Source: CAKSHC01 sp045595395
Lineage (GTDB): Bacteria > Bacillota > Clostridia > Oscillospirales > UMGS1783
Length of the DNA stretch: 53,581 nt
Assembly (NCBI GenBank): GCA_045595395.1
Contig: JAZOAH010000006.1
Location: 1 to 53,581, forward strand
Reading direction: 5' to 3'
Shown here: one piece after another, positions 31,251-38,643 of the stretch
Layout of the letters: each line of letters begins with the position of its first letter
How positions within the stretch are numbered: the stretch's first letter is position 1
Notes under the pieces: model-generated
Told to the model about the DNA's origin: nothing
What the model saw: the letters and a program-made list of their open reading frames with translations, nothing else
The model's database searches: none
Program-made: the position numbers and the translations under genes

Positions 31251-32765
31251 ATGAAACCCTTAATGCTGATGATCCTGGACGGTTTTGCTATCACCGATCC
31301 GGGGAAATATAATGCCATTGCCAATGCCCGCACCCCCCATCTGGACACCCTCTTCTCCTCCTGCGCCATGACCACGCTCGGCGCTTCGGGCATGTCGGTG
31401 GGTCTTCCCGACGGGCAGATGGGCAATTCCGAGGTGGGCCACACCAACATCGGTGCCGGCCGCATCGTCTATCAGGAACTGACCCGCATCACCAAGTCGG
31501 TGCAGGACGGCGATTTCTTTGAAAACGAAGCCCTGTGTGCCGCTATGGACAATTGCATCAAAAAGGACAGCAGCCTGCATCTGGCCGGCCTGCTCTCTGA
31601 CGGCGGTGTCCATTCCCATAATTCGCACCTGTACGCTCTGCTGGAGATGGCCAAGCGTCGTGGGCTGAGCAAGGTCTATGTGCACGCCATTCTCGACGGA
31701 CGTGATGTGCCGCCCGATTCGGGTCTTTCCTTTGTCAAGGATCTGATGGCCAAGTGCGAGCAGATCGGTGTCGGCAAGGTGGCCACCGTGATGGGCCGCT
31801 ACTATGCCATGGACCGTGACAACCGCTGGGAGCGTGTGGTCAAGGCCTATGATGCCATCGCTAACGGCGAGGGCGTAACGGCCGCCTGCCCGGTCTGCGC
31901 TGTGGAGAATTCTTATAAGGACGGCGTGCTCGATGAGTTTGTCGTACCTTGTGTCATTGACGGCGGTGCGCCGGTTGCTGACGGCGACTCGATCATCTAT
32001 TACAACTTCCGTCCCGACCGTGCCCGTGAGATCACCCGCACCTTTGTCGATGCCGACTTTAACGGCTTTGAGCGCAAGGGCGGCAAGAAGGATGTCTTCT
32101 ATGTCTGCATGACCCAGTATGATGCGGCTATGCCAAATGTGGAGGTGGCCTTCAAGCCCCAATCTCTCACCAACACCCTGGGCGAATATCTCGCCAAATG
32201 CGGCAAGAAGCAGCTGCGCATTGCCGAGACCGAAAAATACGCTCATGTCACCTTCTTCTTCAACGGCGGCCGTGAGGAAGCCTATGAGAACGAGGATCGC
32301 ATCCTGGTCGCATCCCCCAAAGTGGCCACCTATGATATGCAGCCCGAAATGAGCGCCCCTGAGGTGACCGACAAGGTCATTGAGGCGATCAAGGCCAACA
32401 AGTACGATGTCATCATTCTCAACTTTGCCAACTGCGACATGGTGGGTCACACCGGCGTATACGATGCCGCCGTGGCCGCTGTCGAGGCGGTGGACGGCTG
32501 TGTCGGACGCATTGTCGAGGCCATGCTGGACGTGCAAGGCACCATTCTGCTTACCGCCGACCACGGCAACGCCGACAAGATGGCCGAGGAAACGGGCGAA
32601 GCCTTCACGGCGCATACCACCAACCCCGTTCCCCTGCTGCTCATCAATGAGCCGGGCAGCCTGAAGGACGGCGGCGTGCTGGCCGACCTGGCCCCCACCA
32701 TGCTGGATCTGATGGGCCTGGAGCAGCCCGCCGAAATGAGCGGAAAATCCTTATTAGTAAGATAA
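31251..32765 (+). CDS. gpmI: 2,3-bisphosphoglycerate-independent phosphoglycerate mutase
   Basis: 504-aa manganese-dependent enzyme of the alkaline phosphatase superfamily. MLMILDGFAI binds metal at the N-terminus, MGNSEVGHTNIGAGRIVYQ carries the catalytic Ser, and LTADHGNAD and HTTNPVPLLL hold C-terminal metal ligands. Start is MKPLMLMILDG at 31251, four bases after the tpiA stop; the longer frame lies inside tpiA. Shares the pgk transcript. Confidence 0.97.
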   Translation: MKPLMLMILDGFAITDPGKYNAIANARTPHLDTLFSSCAMTTLGASGMSVGLPDGQMGNSEVGHTNIGAGRIVYQELTRITKSVQDGDFFENEALCAAMDNCIKKDSSLHLAGLLSDGGVHSHNSHLYALLEMAKRRGLSKVYVHAILDGRDVPPDSGLSFVKDLMAKCEQIGVGKVATVMGRYYAMDRDNRWERVVKAYDAIANGEGVTAACPVCAVENSYKDGVLDEFVVPCVIDGGAPVADGDSIIYYNFRPDRAREITRTFVDADFNGFERKGGKKDVFYVCMTQYDAAMPNVEVAFKPQSLTNTLGEYLAKCGKKQLRIAETEKYAHVTFFFNGGREEAYENEDRILVASPKVATYDMQPEMSAPEVTDKVIEAIKANKYDVIILNFANCDMVGHTGVYDAAVAAVEAVDGCVGRIVEAMLDVQGTILLTADHGNADKMAEETGEAFTAHTTNPVPLLLINEPGSLKDGGVLADLAPTMLDLMGLEQPAEMSGKSLLVR

Positions 32766-32777
32766 CGGAGGAATCGT

Positions 32778-33650
32778 ATGAAGAAAGTTACCAAGGCTGT
32801 CATCCCTGCCGCCGGGTACGGCACGCGGATGTTGCCGCTGACCAAGGCATTACCCAAGGAAATGGTACCCATCGTGGACAAGCCGTCCATTCAGTACATT
32901 GCCGAGGAGGCGGTGGCATCGGGCATCACCGACATCCTGATCATCGTTTCCCGCGGCAAGGAACTGATCGAGAATCATTTTGACCGTCTGCCCGAGCTGG
33001 AAAACAACCTGGCAAGCAAGGGTAAGAACAAGGAATTGGAAGAGCTGCTGGGCATTTCCGGCATGGCCAATTTCTATTTCATCCGCCAAAAGGAGATGCG
33101 TGGCTTGGGACATGCCGTGTCCTGCGCCCGTGCCTTCACCGGAGACGAGCCCTTTGCCGTACTCTACGGTGACGATGTCATTGTCGGCGACGATCCTGCC
33201 TGCCGCCAGCTCATCGAGGCCTATGAGGCTACCGGCAAGGGTGTCTGCGGCATTAAACAGGTGCCTTTGGAGCAGGTGTCACGCTACAGCTCGATGAAGG
33301 TTGAGCCGATGGCGCAGGATCGCTGGTTCCATGTCACCGACATGATCGAAAAGCCTGCCCCCGGCCAGGAGTTTTCCAATTATTCGATCCTGGGGCGCGT
33401 CGTGTTGCCGCCTGAGATCTATGAGATCCTCGACCGTACGGCACCGGGTGCCGGCGGCGAGATCCAGCTGACCGATGCTATGCGCACTCTGGCCGTGACC
33501 AAGGGCATGACCGGTGTTGATTTTATCGGCACTCGTTATGACATGGGCAACAAACTCGAGGTAGCCAAGGCCGGCGTCGAGATGGCCATGAAGCATCCGG
33601 TCATCGGCGAGGAATTTACGGCATACCTCAAAACGCTCTTGACAAAATAA
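32778..33650 (+). CDS. galU: UTP-glucose-1-phosphate uridylyltransferase
   Basis: 290-aa nucleotidyltransferase making UDP-glucose for cell-envelope and polysaccharide synthesis. The N-terminal AAGYGTRMLPLTKALPKEM (UTP binding) and VDKPSIQYI are typical, as are FAVLYGDDVIVGDD and the C-terminal RYDMGNKLE. ATG 32778 has GGAGG. It is 12 bases after gpmI and probably shares its transcript. The rpsF promoter overlaps its last codons. Confidence 0.97.
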   Translation: MKKVTKAVIPAAGYGTRMLPLTKALPKEMVPIVDKPSIQYIAEEAVASGITDILIIVSRGKELIENHFDRLPELENNLASKGKNKELEELLGISGMANFYFIRQKEMRGLGHAVSCARAFTGDEPFAVLYGDDVIVGDDPACRQLIEAYEATGKGVCGIKQVPLEQVSRYSSMKVEPMAQDRWFHVTDMIEKPAPGQEFSNYSILGRVVLPPEIYEILDRTAPGAGGEIQLTDAMRTLAVTKGMTGVDFIGTRYDMGNKLEVAKAGVEMAMKHPVIGEEFTAYLKTLLTK

Positions 33651-33666
33651 ATTTTTTCGGTATAAT
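33639..33666 (+). promoter_or_regulatory. strong sigma-A-like promoter of rpsF-ssb-rpsR
   Basis: TTGACA (33639-33644), 16 bases, TATAAT (33661-33666): both hexamers are perfect consensus. It overlaps the galU stop codon. Confidence 0.87.
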
Positions 33667-33682
33667 ATATCTGTTAATCCTT

Positions 33683-33696
33683 GCTCCTACGGGAGC
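33683..33696 (+). promoter_or_regulatory. hairpin with TACG tetraloop in the rpsF leader
   Basis: GCTCC-TACG-GGAGC, a five-pair stem closed by C and G around a UNCG-type loop, about 29 bases before the rpsF ATG. S6:S18 autoregulation acts on rpsF leaders in other bacteria; whether this hairpin is such a site is unproven. Confidence 0.4.
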
Positions 33697-33724
33697 CAAA
33701 TGTCCAAAAGGAGGTGCAATACAC

Positions 33725-34015
33725 ATGGAAAAGACCCTGAACGCCTACGAATTGATGTATGTCATCGATGCTCTCAAGACGGAAGAGGAAATTGCTGCCC
33801 TGGTGCAGAAGTTCTCCGATCTGATCGCCAAGCACGGTGAGGTCGAAAGCGTTGACGAGTGGGGCAAGCGCCGTCTTGCCTACGAGATCGACCACAAGAC
33901 CGAAGGCTACTATGTTCTGGTCAACTTCAAGTCCGACGCTGATTTCCCCGCCGAGCTCAACCGTGTTATGGGAATCACCGACGGCATCCTGCGTTGCATG
34001 GTTATTCGCAAGTAA
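33725..34015 (+). CDS. rpsF: 30S ribosomal protein S6
   Basis: 96-aa platform protein that binds 16S rRNA together with S18. Contains LNAYELMYVIDALKTEEEIA (20 residues) and WGKRRLAYEIDHKTEGYYVL. AGGAGGTG precedes the ATG. First gene of the standard rpsF-ssb-rpsR operon. Confidence 0.97.
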   Translation: MEKTLNAYELMYVIDALKTEEEIAALVQKFSDLIAKHGEVESVDEWGKRRLAYEIDHKTEGYYVLVNFKSDADFPAELNRVMGITDGILRCMVIRK

Positions 34016-34027
34016 GGAGGAAAGACA

Positions 34028-34453
34028 ATGGCTAATTTGAACAAAGTGATGCTCATCGGCCGTCTGGCTGCAGACCCCGAACTGCGTCGCACCCAAAACG
34101 ATTTGGCCGTAACTTCCTTCTCTGTGGCCGTTAACCGTCGCTACAACAAGGACCAGGCCCAGCAGGCCGTTGATTTTATCGACGTCGTTGCTTGGCGCAA
34201 CCAGGCCGAATTCGTAACTAAGTTTTTCAAAAAAGGCTCTGCCATCTTCGTTTCCGGCTCTCTCCAGGTTCGTCCCTGGAAAGATAAGGACGGCAACAAC
34301 CGCCGTTCGGTCGAAGTCGTGGCAGACGACATCCAGTTCGTTGATTCCAAGAAGGATTCCGGCGCTGCTCCCGCAGCCGCTGCTCCCTCTTTCTCCACCG
34401 GCGCTCCTTCCGATTTCGAAGAGATGACCGGCGAAGACGAACTGCCGTTCTAA
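34028..34453 (+). CDS. ssb: single-stranded DNA-binding protein
   Basis: 141-aa OB-fold protein for replication, repair and recombination. Begins MANLNKVMLIGRLAADPELR; contains FIDVVAWRNQAEFVTKFFKK (20 residues). The C-terminal linker is Ala/Pro-rich and ends in the acidic tip EDELPF, which recruits partner proteins. Lies between rpsF and rpsR with AAGGAGG upstream. Confidence 0.97.
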   Translation: MANLNKVMLIGRLAADPELRRTQNDLAVTSFSVAVNRRYNKDQAQQAVDFIDVVAWRNQAEFVTKFFKKGSAIFVSGSLQVRPWKDKDGNNRRSVEVVADDIQFVDSKKDSGAAPAAAAPSFSTGAPSDFEEMTGEDELPF

Positions 34454-34477
34454 TGAGTTTTTAGGAGGATTTATTCC

Positions 34478-34714
34478 ATGGAAAGACCGGCTAGACCCAT
34501 CAAAAAGGGCAGACGCAAGGTTTGCCAGTTCTGCGTTGATAAGGTCGAGAGTATTGATTACAAGGATATCGCTAAGCTGCGCAAGTATATGTCCGAGCGT
34601 GCCAAGATCCTGCCCAAGCGCGCCACCGGCACCTGCGCCAAGCATCAGCGTATGCTGACCGAGGCCATCAAGCGTGCCCGTCAGGTCGCACTCCTGCCCT
34701 ACATCTCTGACTAA
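34478..34714 (+). CDS. rpsR: 30S ribosomal protein S18
   Basis: 78-aa platform protein, partner of S6. Contains RRKVCQFCVDKVESIDYKDI, then LRKYMSERAKILPKRATGTC and KHQRMLTEAIKRARQVALLP (20 residues each). Cysteines CQFC and a later Cys could bind zinc. Followed by a strong terminator. Confidence 0.97.
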   Translation: MERPARPIKKGRRKVCQFCVDKVESIDYKDIAKLRKYMSERAKILPKRATGTCAKHQRMLTEAIKRARQVALLPYISD

Positions 34715-34724
34715 GCAGATAAAA

Positions 34725-34748
34725 AACCCACACCAAACGGTGTGGGTT
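34725..34748 (+). terminator. intrinsic terminator after rpsR
   Basis: AACCCACACC-AAAC-GGTGTGGGTT stem-loop followed by TCTTTTTT. The convergent SipL-like gene ends at 34754, and the A tract before the hairpin could serve it too. Confidence 0.92.
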
Positions 34749-34753
34749 CTTTT

Positions 34754-36208
34754 TTATAGGATCAGCAATCGTCGTTGTTCGGTTACCGTATCCCCTTCCA
34801 GTCCATTGCTCTTACAAATGCTTTGGGGGGATACCCGATAGCGCTTGGCGATATCCCAAACCAGTTCGCCCGGATCGGCGAAATAGACGGTGACGGGGGC
34901 ACGGTGCAGCTCGGGCAACGGACGGGAGCGGTCGGGGGTAGCCGAGCACAGATAGTCGCAGGAGGTATCCTGCCATAGAGCCGCCTCATAGCGCAAGGTC
35001 AGACGCACCCCCTCCTGGGTCGGCAAGGCTGACCAAACACAGACCTGCAGCTGCGCCCGCCCCGACTTGGAGGACGGTACCCCGACGCTAAATGGCATGG
35101 TCAGTTCCCGTGCCGTGATACGGCCGGTGTCCTCTTGATACAGCAGCAAAAGAACACATTCCCCCTCCATATTCAGGCGGCCGCCCTCGGCCTTGCCCGT
35201 GCAGGTGTTGATGCTGGCATCGGCATCAATAACCAATCCCGCATCGGTATCGGTCGGCACCGTCAGTTCGACATCGACGCTGCCACGCAGTCGGCCGGAC
35301 AGGTTGGTCAGCACCGTCTGCTCCCGTACCGCATCGAGGGCGTGGGTGGTGGAAAAGGCATCGCTCATCAGTTCAAACCGCCTTGATTCAGTGGCGCAGG
35401 CAACGACCGTCAGGTCGATCTCAAAGGACAGTCGTCCCTTGCTACCGTCCAAACTCTCGCCTGCCTCGGCCTCGACATGGCCGACCCGCAACTGCACTGC
35501 CGTGTCGATGGCATCACCGTAGGGCAGATCGATCAACTGAGATAGGGGGAAGGTGTAGCGAGCCATGCCGATCCGCTCCTCTTTGGTGACAAAGAGAGCC
35601 CGCACCGACAGTTCACCCTTAACCAACGTCTTACCACCGGCAGCGGTAATCTCGGTCACGGCCGCCTGCGCCCGACATTCGGGCACGGCGACGGGGACAC
35701 TGTCGCACTCGCCCCGCTCGGAGATATGAAAACGCCTCACCGCACAGCCCAAGCCGCACCTCGCCTCGACGCTGCGCACCAGATACAGCATATCCTCCTG
35801 CCGCTCGGGCCCGGACAGCTCCTTATCCCCCGCCACGCTCAGATAGACGGCCATCGCCGCCTTAAAACTGACCCTGCGAGCCGAGGCCAGGCGGCAAGTG
35901 ACGGTCGGACGGGCAGCATAGGCATCACACGAGCCGCTGCTCTTTTCGGGCAGGGAAAAAGTCTGGGAAAAGGCGGTCGTGGTGCGGTAAGAACACAAGC
36001 CCTTCTCGTCCTCGGTCTGATACAGCAGGGTCAGCGCCACCTCGCCGCTGACGGTGACAACCCCCTCCTGCTCCCTCACCTCTTTAACGTAGGGCTGCCC
36101 TTCGGCCCGCACCACCCGCATGATCGGCGGATAATAGTCGGGCAGGCTGGCCGCCTGTTCACAGACCACCTGCGCACAATCCTGATGCAGCTCACTCCAT
36201 ATTTTCAT
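34754..36208 (-). CDS. SipL-like spore morphogenesis protein (SPOCS/DUF3794 repeats and LysM)
   Basis: 484-aa protein resembling Clostridioides SipL, which binds SpoIVA to build the spore coat base. Repeated beta-rich segments are DUF3794/SPOCS-like: for example GEVALTLLYQTEDEKGLCSY at about 65-85, GELSVRALFVTKEE in the middle, and MEGECVLLLLYQEDTGRITA near 355. The last about 45 residues form a LysM domain (YFADPGELVWDIAKRYRVSP). No signal peptide, as expected for a mother-cell protein. The start is MKIWSELHQD at 36208 with GAGAGG; the frame extends further up without support. Family assignment is solid, the sipL symbol is withheld. Confidence 0.82.
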   Translation of the reverse strand: MKIWSELHQDCAQVVCEQAASLPDYYPPIMRVVRAEGQPYVKEVREQEGVVTVSGEVALTLLYQTEDEKGLCSYRTTTAFSQTFSLPEKSSGSCDAYAARPTVTCRLASARRVSFKAAMAVYLSVAGDKELSGPERQEDMLYLVRSVEARCGLGCAVRRFHISERGECDSVPVAVPECRAQAAVTEITAAGGKTLVKGELSVRALFVTKEERIGMARYTFPLSQLIDLPYGDAIDTAVQLRVGHVEAEAGESLDGSKGRLSFEIDLTVVACATESRRFELMSDAFSTTHALDAVREQTVLTNLSGRLRGSVDVELTVPTDTDAGLVIDADASINTCTGKAEGGRLNMEGECVLLLLYQEDTGRITARELTMPFSVGVPSSKSGRAQLQVCVWSALPTQEGVRLTLRYEAALWQDTSCDYLCSATPDRSRPLPELHRAPVTVYFADPGELVWDIAKRYRVSPQSICKSNGLEGDTVTEQRRLLIL

Positions 36209-36266
36209 ATCGGTACCTCTCTTTGGCTTTTTATTAGATTGTATGAACGAGTTTTCTCTTTCATTC

Positions 36267-36521
36267 AAGGAAACCGAAGGTTTCTTCTTATTAAGCCTTC
36301 CCCTTGAGGGGAAGGTGCTGAGCAAATGCGAAGCGGATGAGGTGCCTTCTGGTCAGAACAATTTCTATTACCTCACCAGCCTCTCACTTGGTAATAGTTT
36401 ACCTTTTCATAGGTCGTCCGGATAATTTTAATGTTGCCTTGCTTTTGACCCCTCATCCGTCTGCTTCGCAGACACCTTCCCCCGAGGGGGAAGGTCTAAG
36501 ATGTAGAAAGCTTCGCTTTCT
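36267..36521. repeat. non-coding element of two inverted hairpin arrays (MITE-like)
   Basis: Fills most of the gene-free stretch 36209-36531. Left array: GAAACC-GAA-GGTTTC (36270-36284), CCTTCCCC-TTGA-GGGGAAGG (36296-36315), a degenerate stem, then GGATGAGGTG. Right array, inverted: CCTCATCCG (36451-36459), GTCTGC-TTC-GCAGAC (36459-36473), ACCTTCCCCC-GA-GGGGGAAGGT (36474-36495), AGAAAGC-TTC-GCTTTCT (36505-36521). The inner 100 bases have no gene but hold CTATTACC/GGTAATAG (36365-36397). The same module order recurs at 53021-53098 beside the DUF559 gene. Nothing else is seen in 36209-36266. Confidence 0.75.
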
Positions 36522-36523
36522 CT

Positions 36524-36553
36524 GAACAAAAAAAAGAGGCCGAAGCCTCTTTT
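36524..36553 (-). terminator. intrinsic terminator after spoVM
   Basis: Minus-strand AAAAGAGGC-TTCG-GCCTCTTTT followed by a run of eight or more T residues, four bases after the spoVM stop. The TTCG loop makes a very stable hairpin. Confidence 0.9.
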
Positions 36554-36557
36554 CCTC

Positions 36558-36629
36558 TTATGTAAATTTGAAGATTCGCTTAAGTATGCTCTTCATAAAC
36601 GGTTTTGGCTTAACAACGACGATTCGCAT
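36558..36629 (-). CDS. spoVM: stage V sporulation protein SpoVM-like peptide
   Basis: 23-residue amphipathic peptide read directly from the minus strand: MRIVVVKPKPF, then a basic helix ending KRIFKFT. Length, the MKIVV-type start, prolines at 8 and 10 and the amphipathic helix match Clostridial SpoVM. SpoVM sits on the curved forespore membrane and anchors SpoIVA for coat assembly. GAGGTG lies five bases before the ATG and overlaps the stop of the small membrane gene. A strong terminator follows. A SpoIVA-partner (SipL-like) gene lies 350 bases further on. Too short for automatic gene callers. Confidence 0.8.
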   Translation of the reverse strand: MRIVVVKPKPFMKSILKRIFKFT

Positions 36630-36633
36630 ACAT

Positions 36634-36780
36634 TCACCTCAGAAACAAGATCCCTGCAAACAATAGGATAAATGCCAGGACAAGGATGATGAGCGTATCG
36701 GGTATGAGAATGGACACGATGATCCCCACCGATATCCCCACCATCAGCAGCCCGATCGGCGATTGCTTCCTCTTTCTCAC
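36634..36780 (-). CDS. small membrane protein upstream of spoVM
   Basis: 48-aa peptide starting MRKRKQSPIG (GTG start at 36780, GGGGGTG five bases upstream). The rest is almost wholly hydrophobic, about two short helices separated by IPDT, ending FAGILFLR. An in-frame ATG at 36801 lies in the promoter-like repeat and was not used. It ends four bases before spoVM, whose binding site overlaps its stop, so the two are likely coupled. Function unknown; a sporulation role is inferred from position. Confidence 0.65.
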   Translation of the reverse strand: MRKRKQSPIGLLMVGISVGIIVSILIPDTLIILVLAFILLFAGILFLR

Positions 36781-36799
36781 CTCATCACCCCCACACTGC

Positions 36800-36807
36800 A
36801 TTATATG
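36800..36807 (-). promoter_or_regulatory. -10-like CATATAAT, possible sporulation promoter of the spoVM pair
   Basis: Minus-strand CATATAAT fits CATAnnnT, the -10 of sigma-E/sigma-K promoters, and also contains TATAAT. No good TTGACA-type -35 at 17 bases. It sits in a CTGCAT-ATA-ATGCAG inverted repeat (36796-36810). Weak evidence. Confidence 0.35.
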
Positions 36808-36829
36808 CAGGCAAAGGGAATCGGTGTCA

Positions 36830-37861
36830 TTACTGGCCTAGCTCCGTCCAGACCTTGTTATACAGTTCGTTAACATCGTCAGGCAGAACAATATACAATT
36901 CGTTCTTGGCCATCAGCGCCTCATCGGGGAAAACGGCCATGTCGCTACCCTCGTCCTTGAGCATCTCATAGGTCAAGGTGTTGGGGGTGTAGCCGCAGAC
37001 CTCTTCGACATTGCGCTTGCCCGACTCGGCCTCCAGCATAAAGTTGATATACTGGTGGGCGGCGTCGGTATTCTGTGCGCCGGTGGGGATGCACATAGCA
37101 TCGACATAGAAGTTGCTTCCCTCCTCGGGGATGGCAAAGGCCAGATTGTCGTTAGACTGCATCATGACCATGGCATCGCCCGAATAATAGGCGCCCATAG
37201 CGGCCGATTCGCCCTCAAGCTTGTTATACATCTGATCATTAAAATAACCCTGAAGAATGGCCTTTTGCTTTTTGAGCTCACTGCCTGCGCCCAGGATCTC
37301 AGCCTCGTTGGTCGAGTTGAGGGAATAGCCGAGCTTTTTCAGAGCGATGGCCACCGCATCACGCTGGTTGCCGATCATGAGGATGTTGCCCTCGTATTTG
37401 CTGTCCCACAGGATATCCCAGCTGGTCACCTCATCGGACACCATCTCGGTGTTGTAGATGATGCCTAAGATGCCCCACAGATAGGGCACTGAATACTCAT
37501 TGCCGGCATCGTAGGCCAGCCCCTTAAAGGATTCCATCACATTGGCATAGTTGGGGATCTTGGTCATGTCCAGCTTCTGGAGCATGCCCTCGTTGATCAT
37601 CTTGCCGACCATGTAATCAGAGGGGATGATGACATCATAGTGGACATTGCCGCCCTTGAGCAGAGCATAGAGCGACTCGTTGGTGTCGAAGGTGTCGTAA
37701 ATGACGCGGATACCGGTCTTGGCGGTAAACTCATCGTTGAGGGAGGTATCCATATACTCTCCGGCGTTATAGACATACAGCACCTCACCGCTTCCGCCGC
37801 AGCCGGCAAGAGGGATCAGCGCCAGGATGGCGATCAGAACAACAGCTACGAGTTTTTTCAT
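36830..37861 (-). CDS. potD: spermidine/putrescine-binding lipoprotein
   Basis: 343-aa periplasmic-type binding protein anchored as a lipoprotein. Signal peptide with lipobox LAGC, lipidated Cys21. The mature part begins with LYVYNAGEYMDTSLNDEFTA and has the DYMVGKMINEGML and WGILGIIYNTEMV signatures of PotD proteins. The gene overlaps potC by four bases (ATGA). It captures polyamines for the PotABC transporter. Last gene of the pot operon; no clear terminator follows, so transcription may run into the small membrane gene. Confidence 0.95.
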   Translation of the reverse strand: MKKLVAVVLIAILALIPLAGCGGSGEVLYVYNAGEYMDTSLNDEFTAKTGIRVIYDTFDTNESLYALLKGGNVHYDVIIPSDYMVGKMINEGMLQKLDMTKIPNYANVMESFKGLAYDAGNEYSVPYLWGILGIIYNTEMVSDEVTSWDILWDSKYEGNILMIGNQRDAVAIALKKLGYSLNSTNEAEILGAGSELKKQKAILQGYFNDQMYNKLEGESAAMGAYYSGDAMVMMQSNDNLAFAIPEEGSNFYVDAMCIPTGAQNTDAAHQYINFMLEAESGKRNVEEVCGYTPNTLTYEMLKDEGSDMAVFPDEALMAKNELYIVLPDDVNELYNKVWTELGQ

Positions 37862-38643
37862 CTTCTTTCCTCTTTCATTTTTTTCGGCGTTCTGCGCACA
37901 TTGACGATAATGAGCAGCAGCAGAACAGTAATAAACATGATGGTGGACAGCGCATTGATCTTGGGTGTGATCTTGCGCTTGGTCATAGCATAGACGATCA
38001 GCGGCAGGGTGCGTGTGCCGGTACCGGCGGTGAAATAACTGATGATAAAATCATCAATGGACATGGTAAAGGCCATGATCAGTCCGGTAAAGACACCCGG
38101 CATGATCTCGGGCAGCACCACCTTGCGTACCGCCGTCAAGGGACGTGCGCCCAGATCCAGCGCTGCCTCATAGGTGGAAATATTGAGCTGACGCAATTTC
38201 GGCATGACCGATAAAATCACATAAGGGATATTAAAGGTAATATGGGAAACGCACAGGGTCATCAGCCCAAAGGGCAACTGGAATAGACCGTAGACCAGCA
38301 TCAGCGAGATACCGGTGAGAATATCGGGGTTGAGCACCGGCAGATAGGTGGCGTTCATGATCAGCCCACGGGTCGATTTTTTCATACCGAAGATGCCGAT
38401 GGCAGCCATGGTGCCGATAACCGTCGAGGCCACCGCCGAGATGACACCGACCAGCACGGTATTCCACAGCGCCTGCATGATATCCCGATCCCGAAACAGT
38501 TCCTCGTACCAGCGAAGAGAGAAGCCCTGCCAGACCGTCTGAGAATTGCCCTCGTTAAAGGAAAAGACGATCAGCATCAGGATGGGCGCATACAACAGGA
38601 TAAAGACAAAGATCATAATGACACGGCAGAGGGTCTTATTCAT
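37858..38643 (-). CDS. potC: spermidine/putrescine ABC transporter permease PotC
   Basis: 261-aa inner-membrane permease with about six helices. The coupling motif EAALDLGARPLTAVRKVVLP (20 residues) contacts the ATPase PotA. Overlaps potB by four bases at its start and potD by four at its end. Ends in a basic tail. Confidence 0.95.
   Translation of the reverse strand: MNKTLCRVIMIFVFILLYAPILMLIVFSFNEGNSQTVWQGFSLRWYEELFRDRDIMQALWNTVLVGVISAVASTVIGTMAAIGIFGMKKSTRGLIMNATYLPVLNPDILTGISLMLVYGLFQLPFGLMTLCVSHITFNIPYVILSVMPKLRQLNISTYEAALDLGARPLTAVRKVVLPEIMPGVFTGLIMAFTMSIDDFIISYFTAGTGTRTLPLIVYAMTKRKITPKINALSTIMFITVLLLLIIVNVRRTPKKMKEERR

Noticed and set aside
33639..33648. Truncation of galU by the overlapping promoter
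   Set aside because: The galU frame is complete at 290 aa with a normal end; the promoter merely overlaps the stop.
36209..36325. Longer start of the SipL-like gene
   Set aside because: The extra residues fall in the repeat array and MKIWSEL has its own binding site.
36267..36521. Possible CRISPR-like repeats
   Set aside because: The units are hairpins with different stems and no regular spacers; there are no cas genes nearby.
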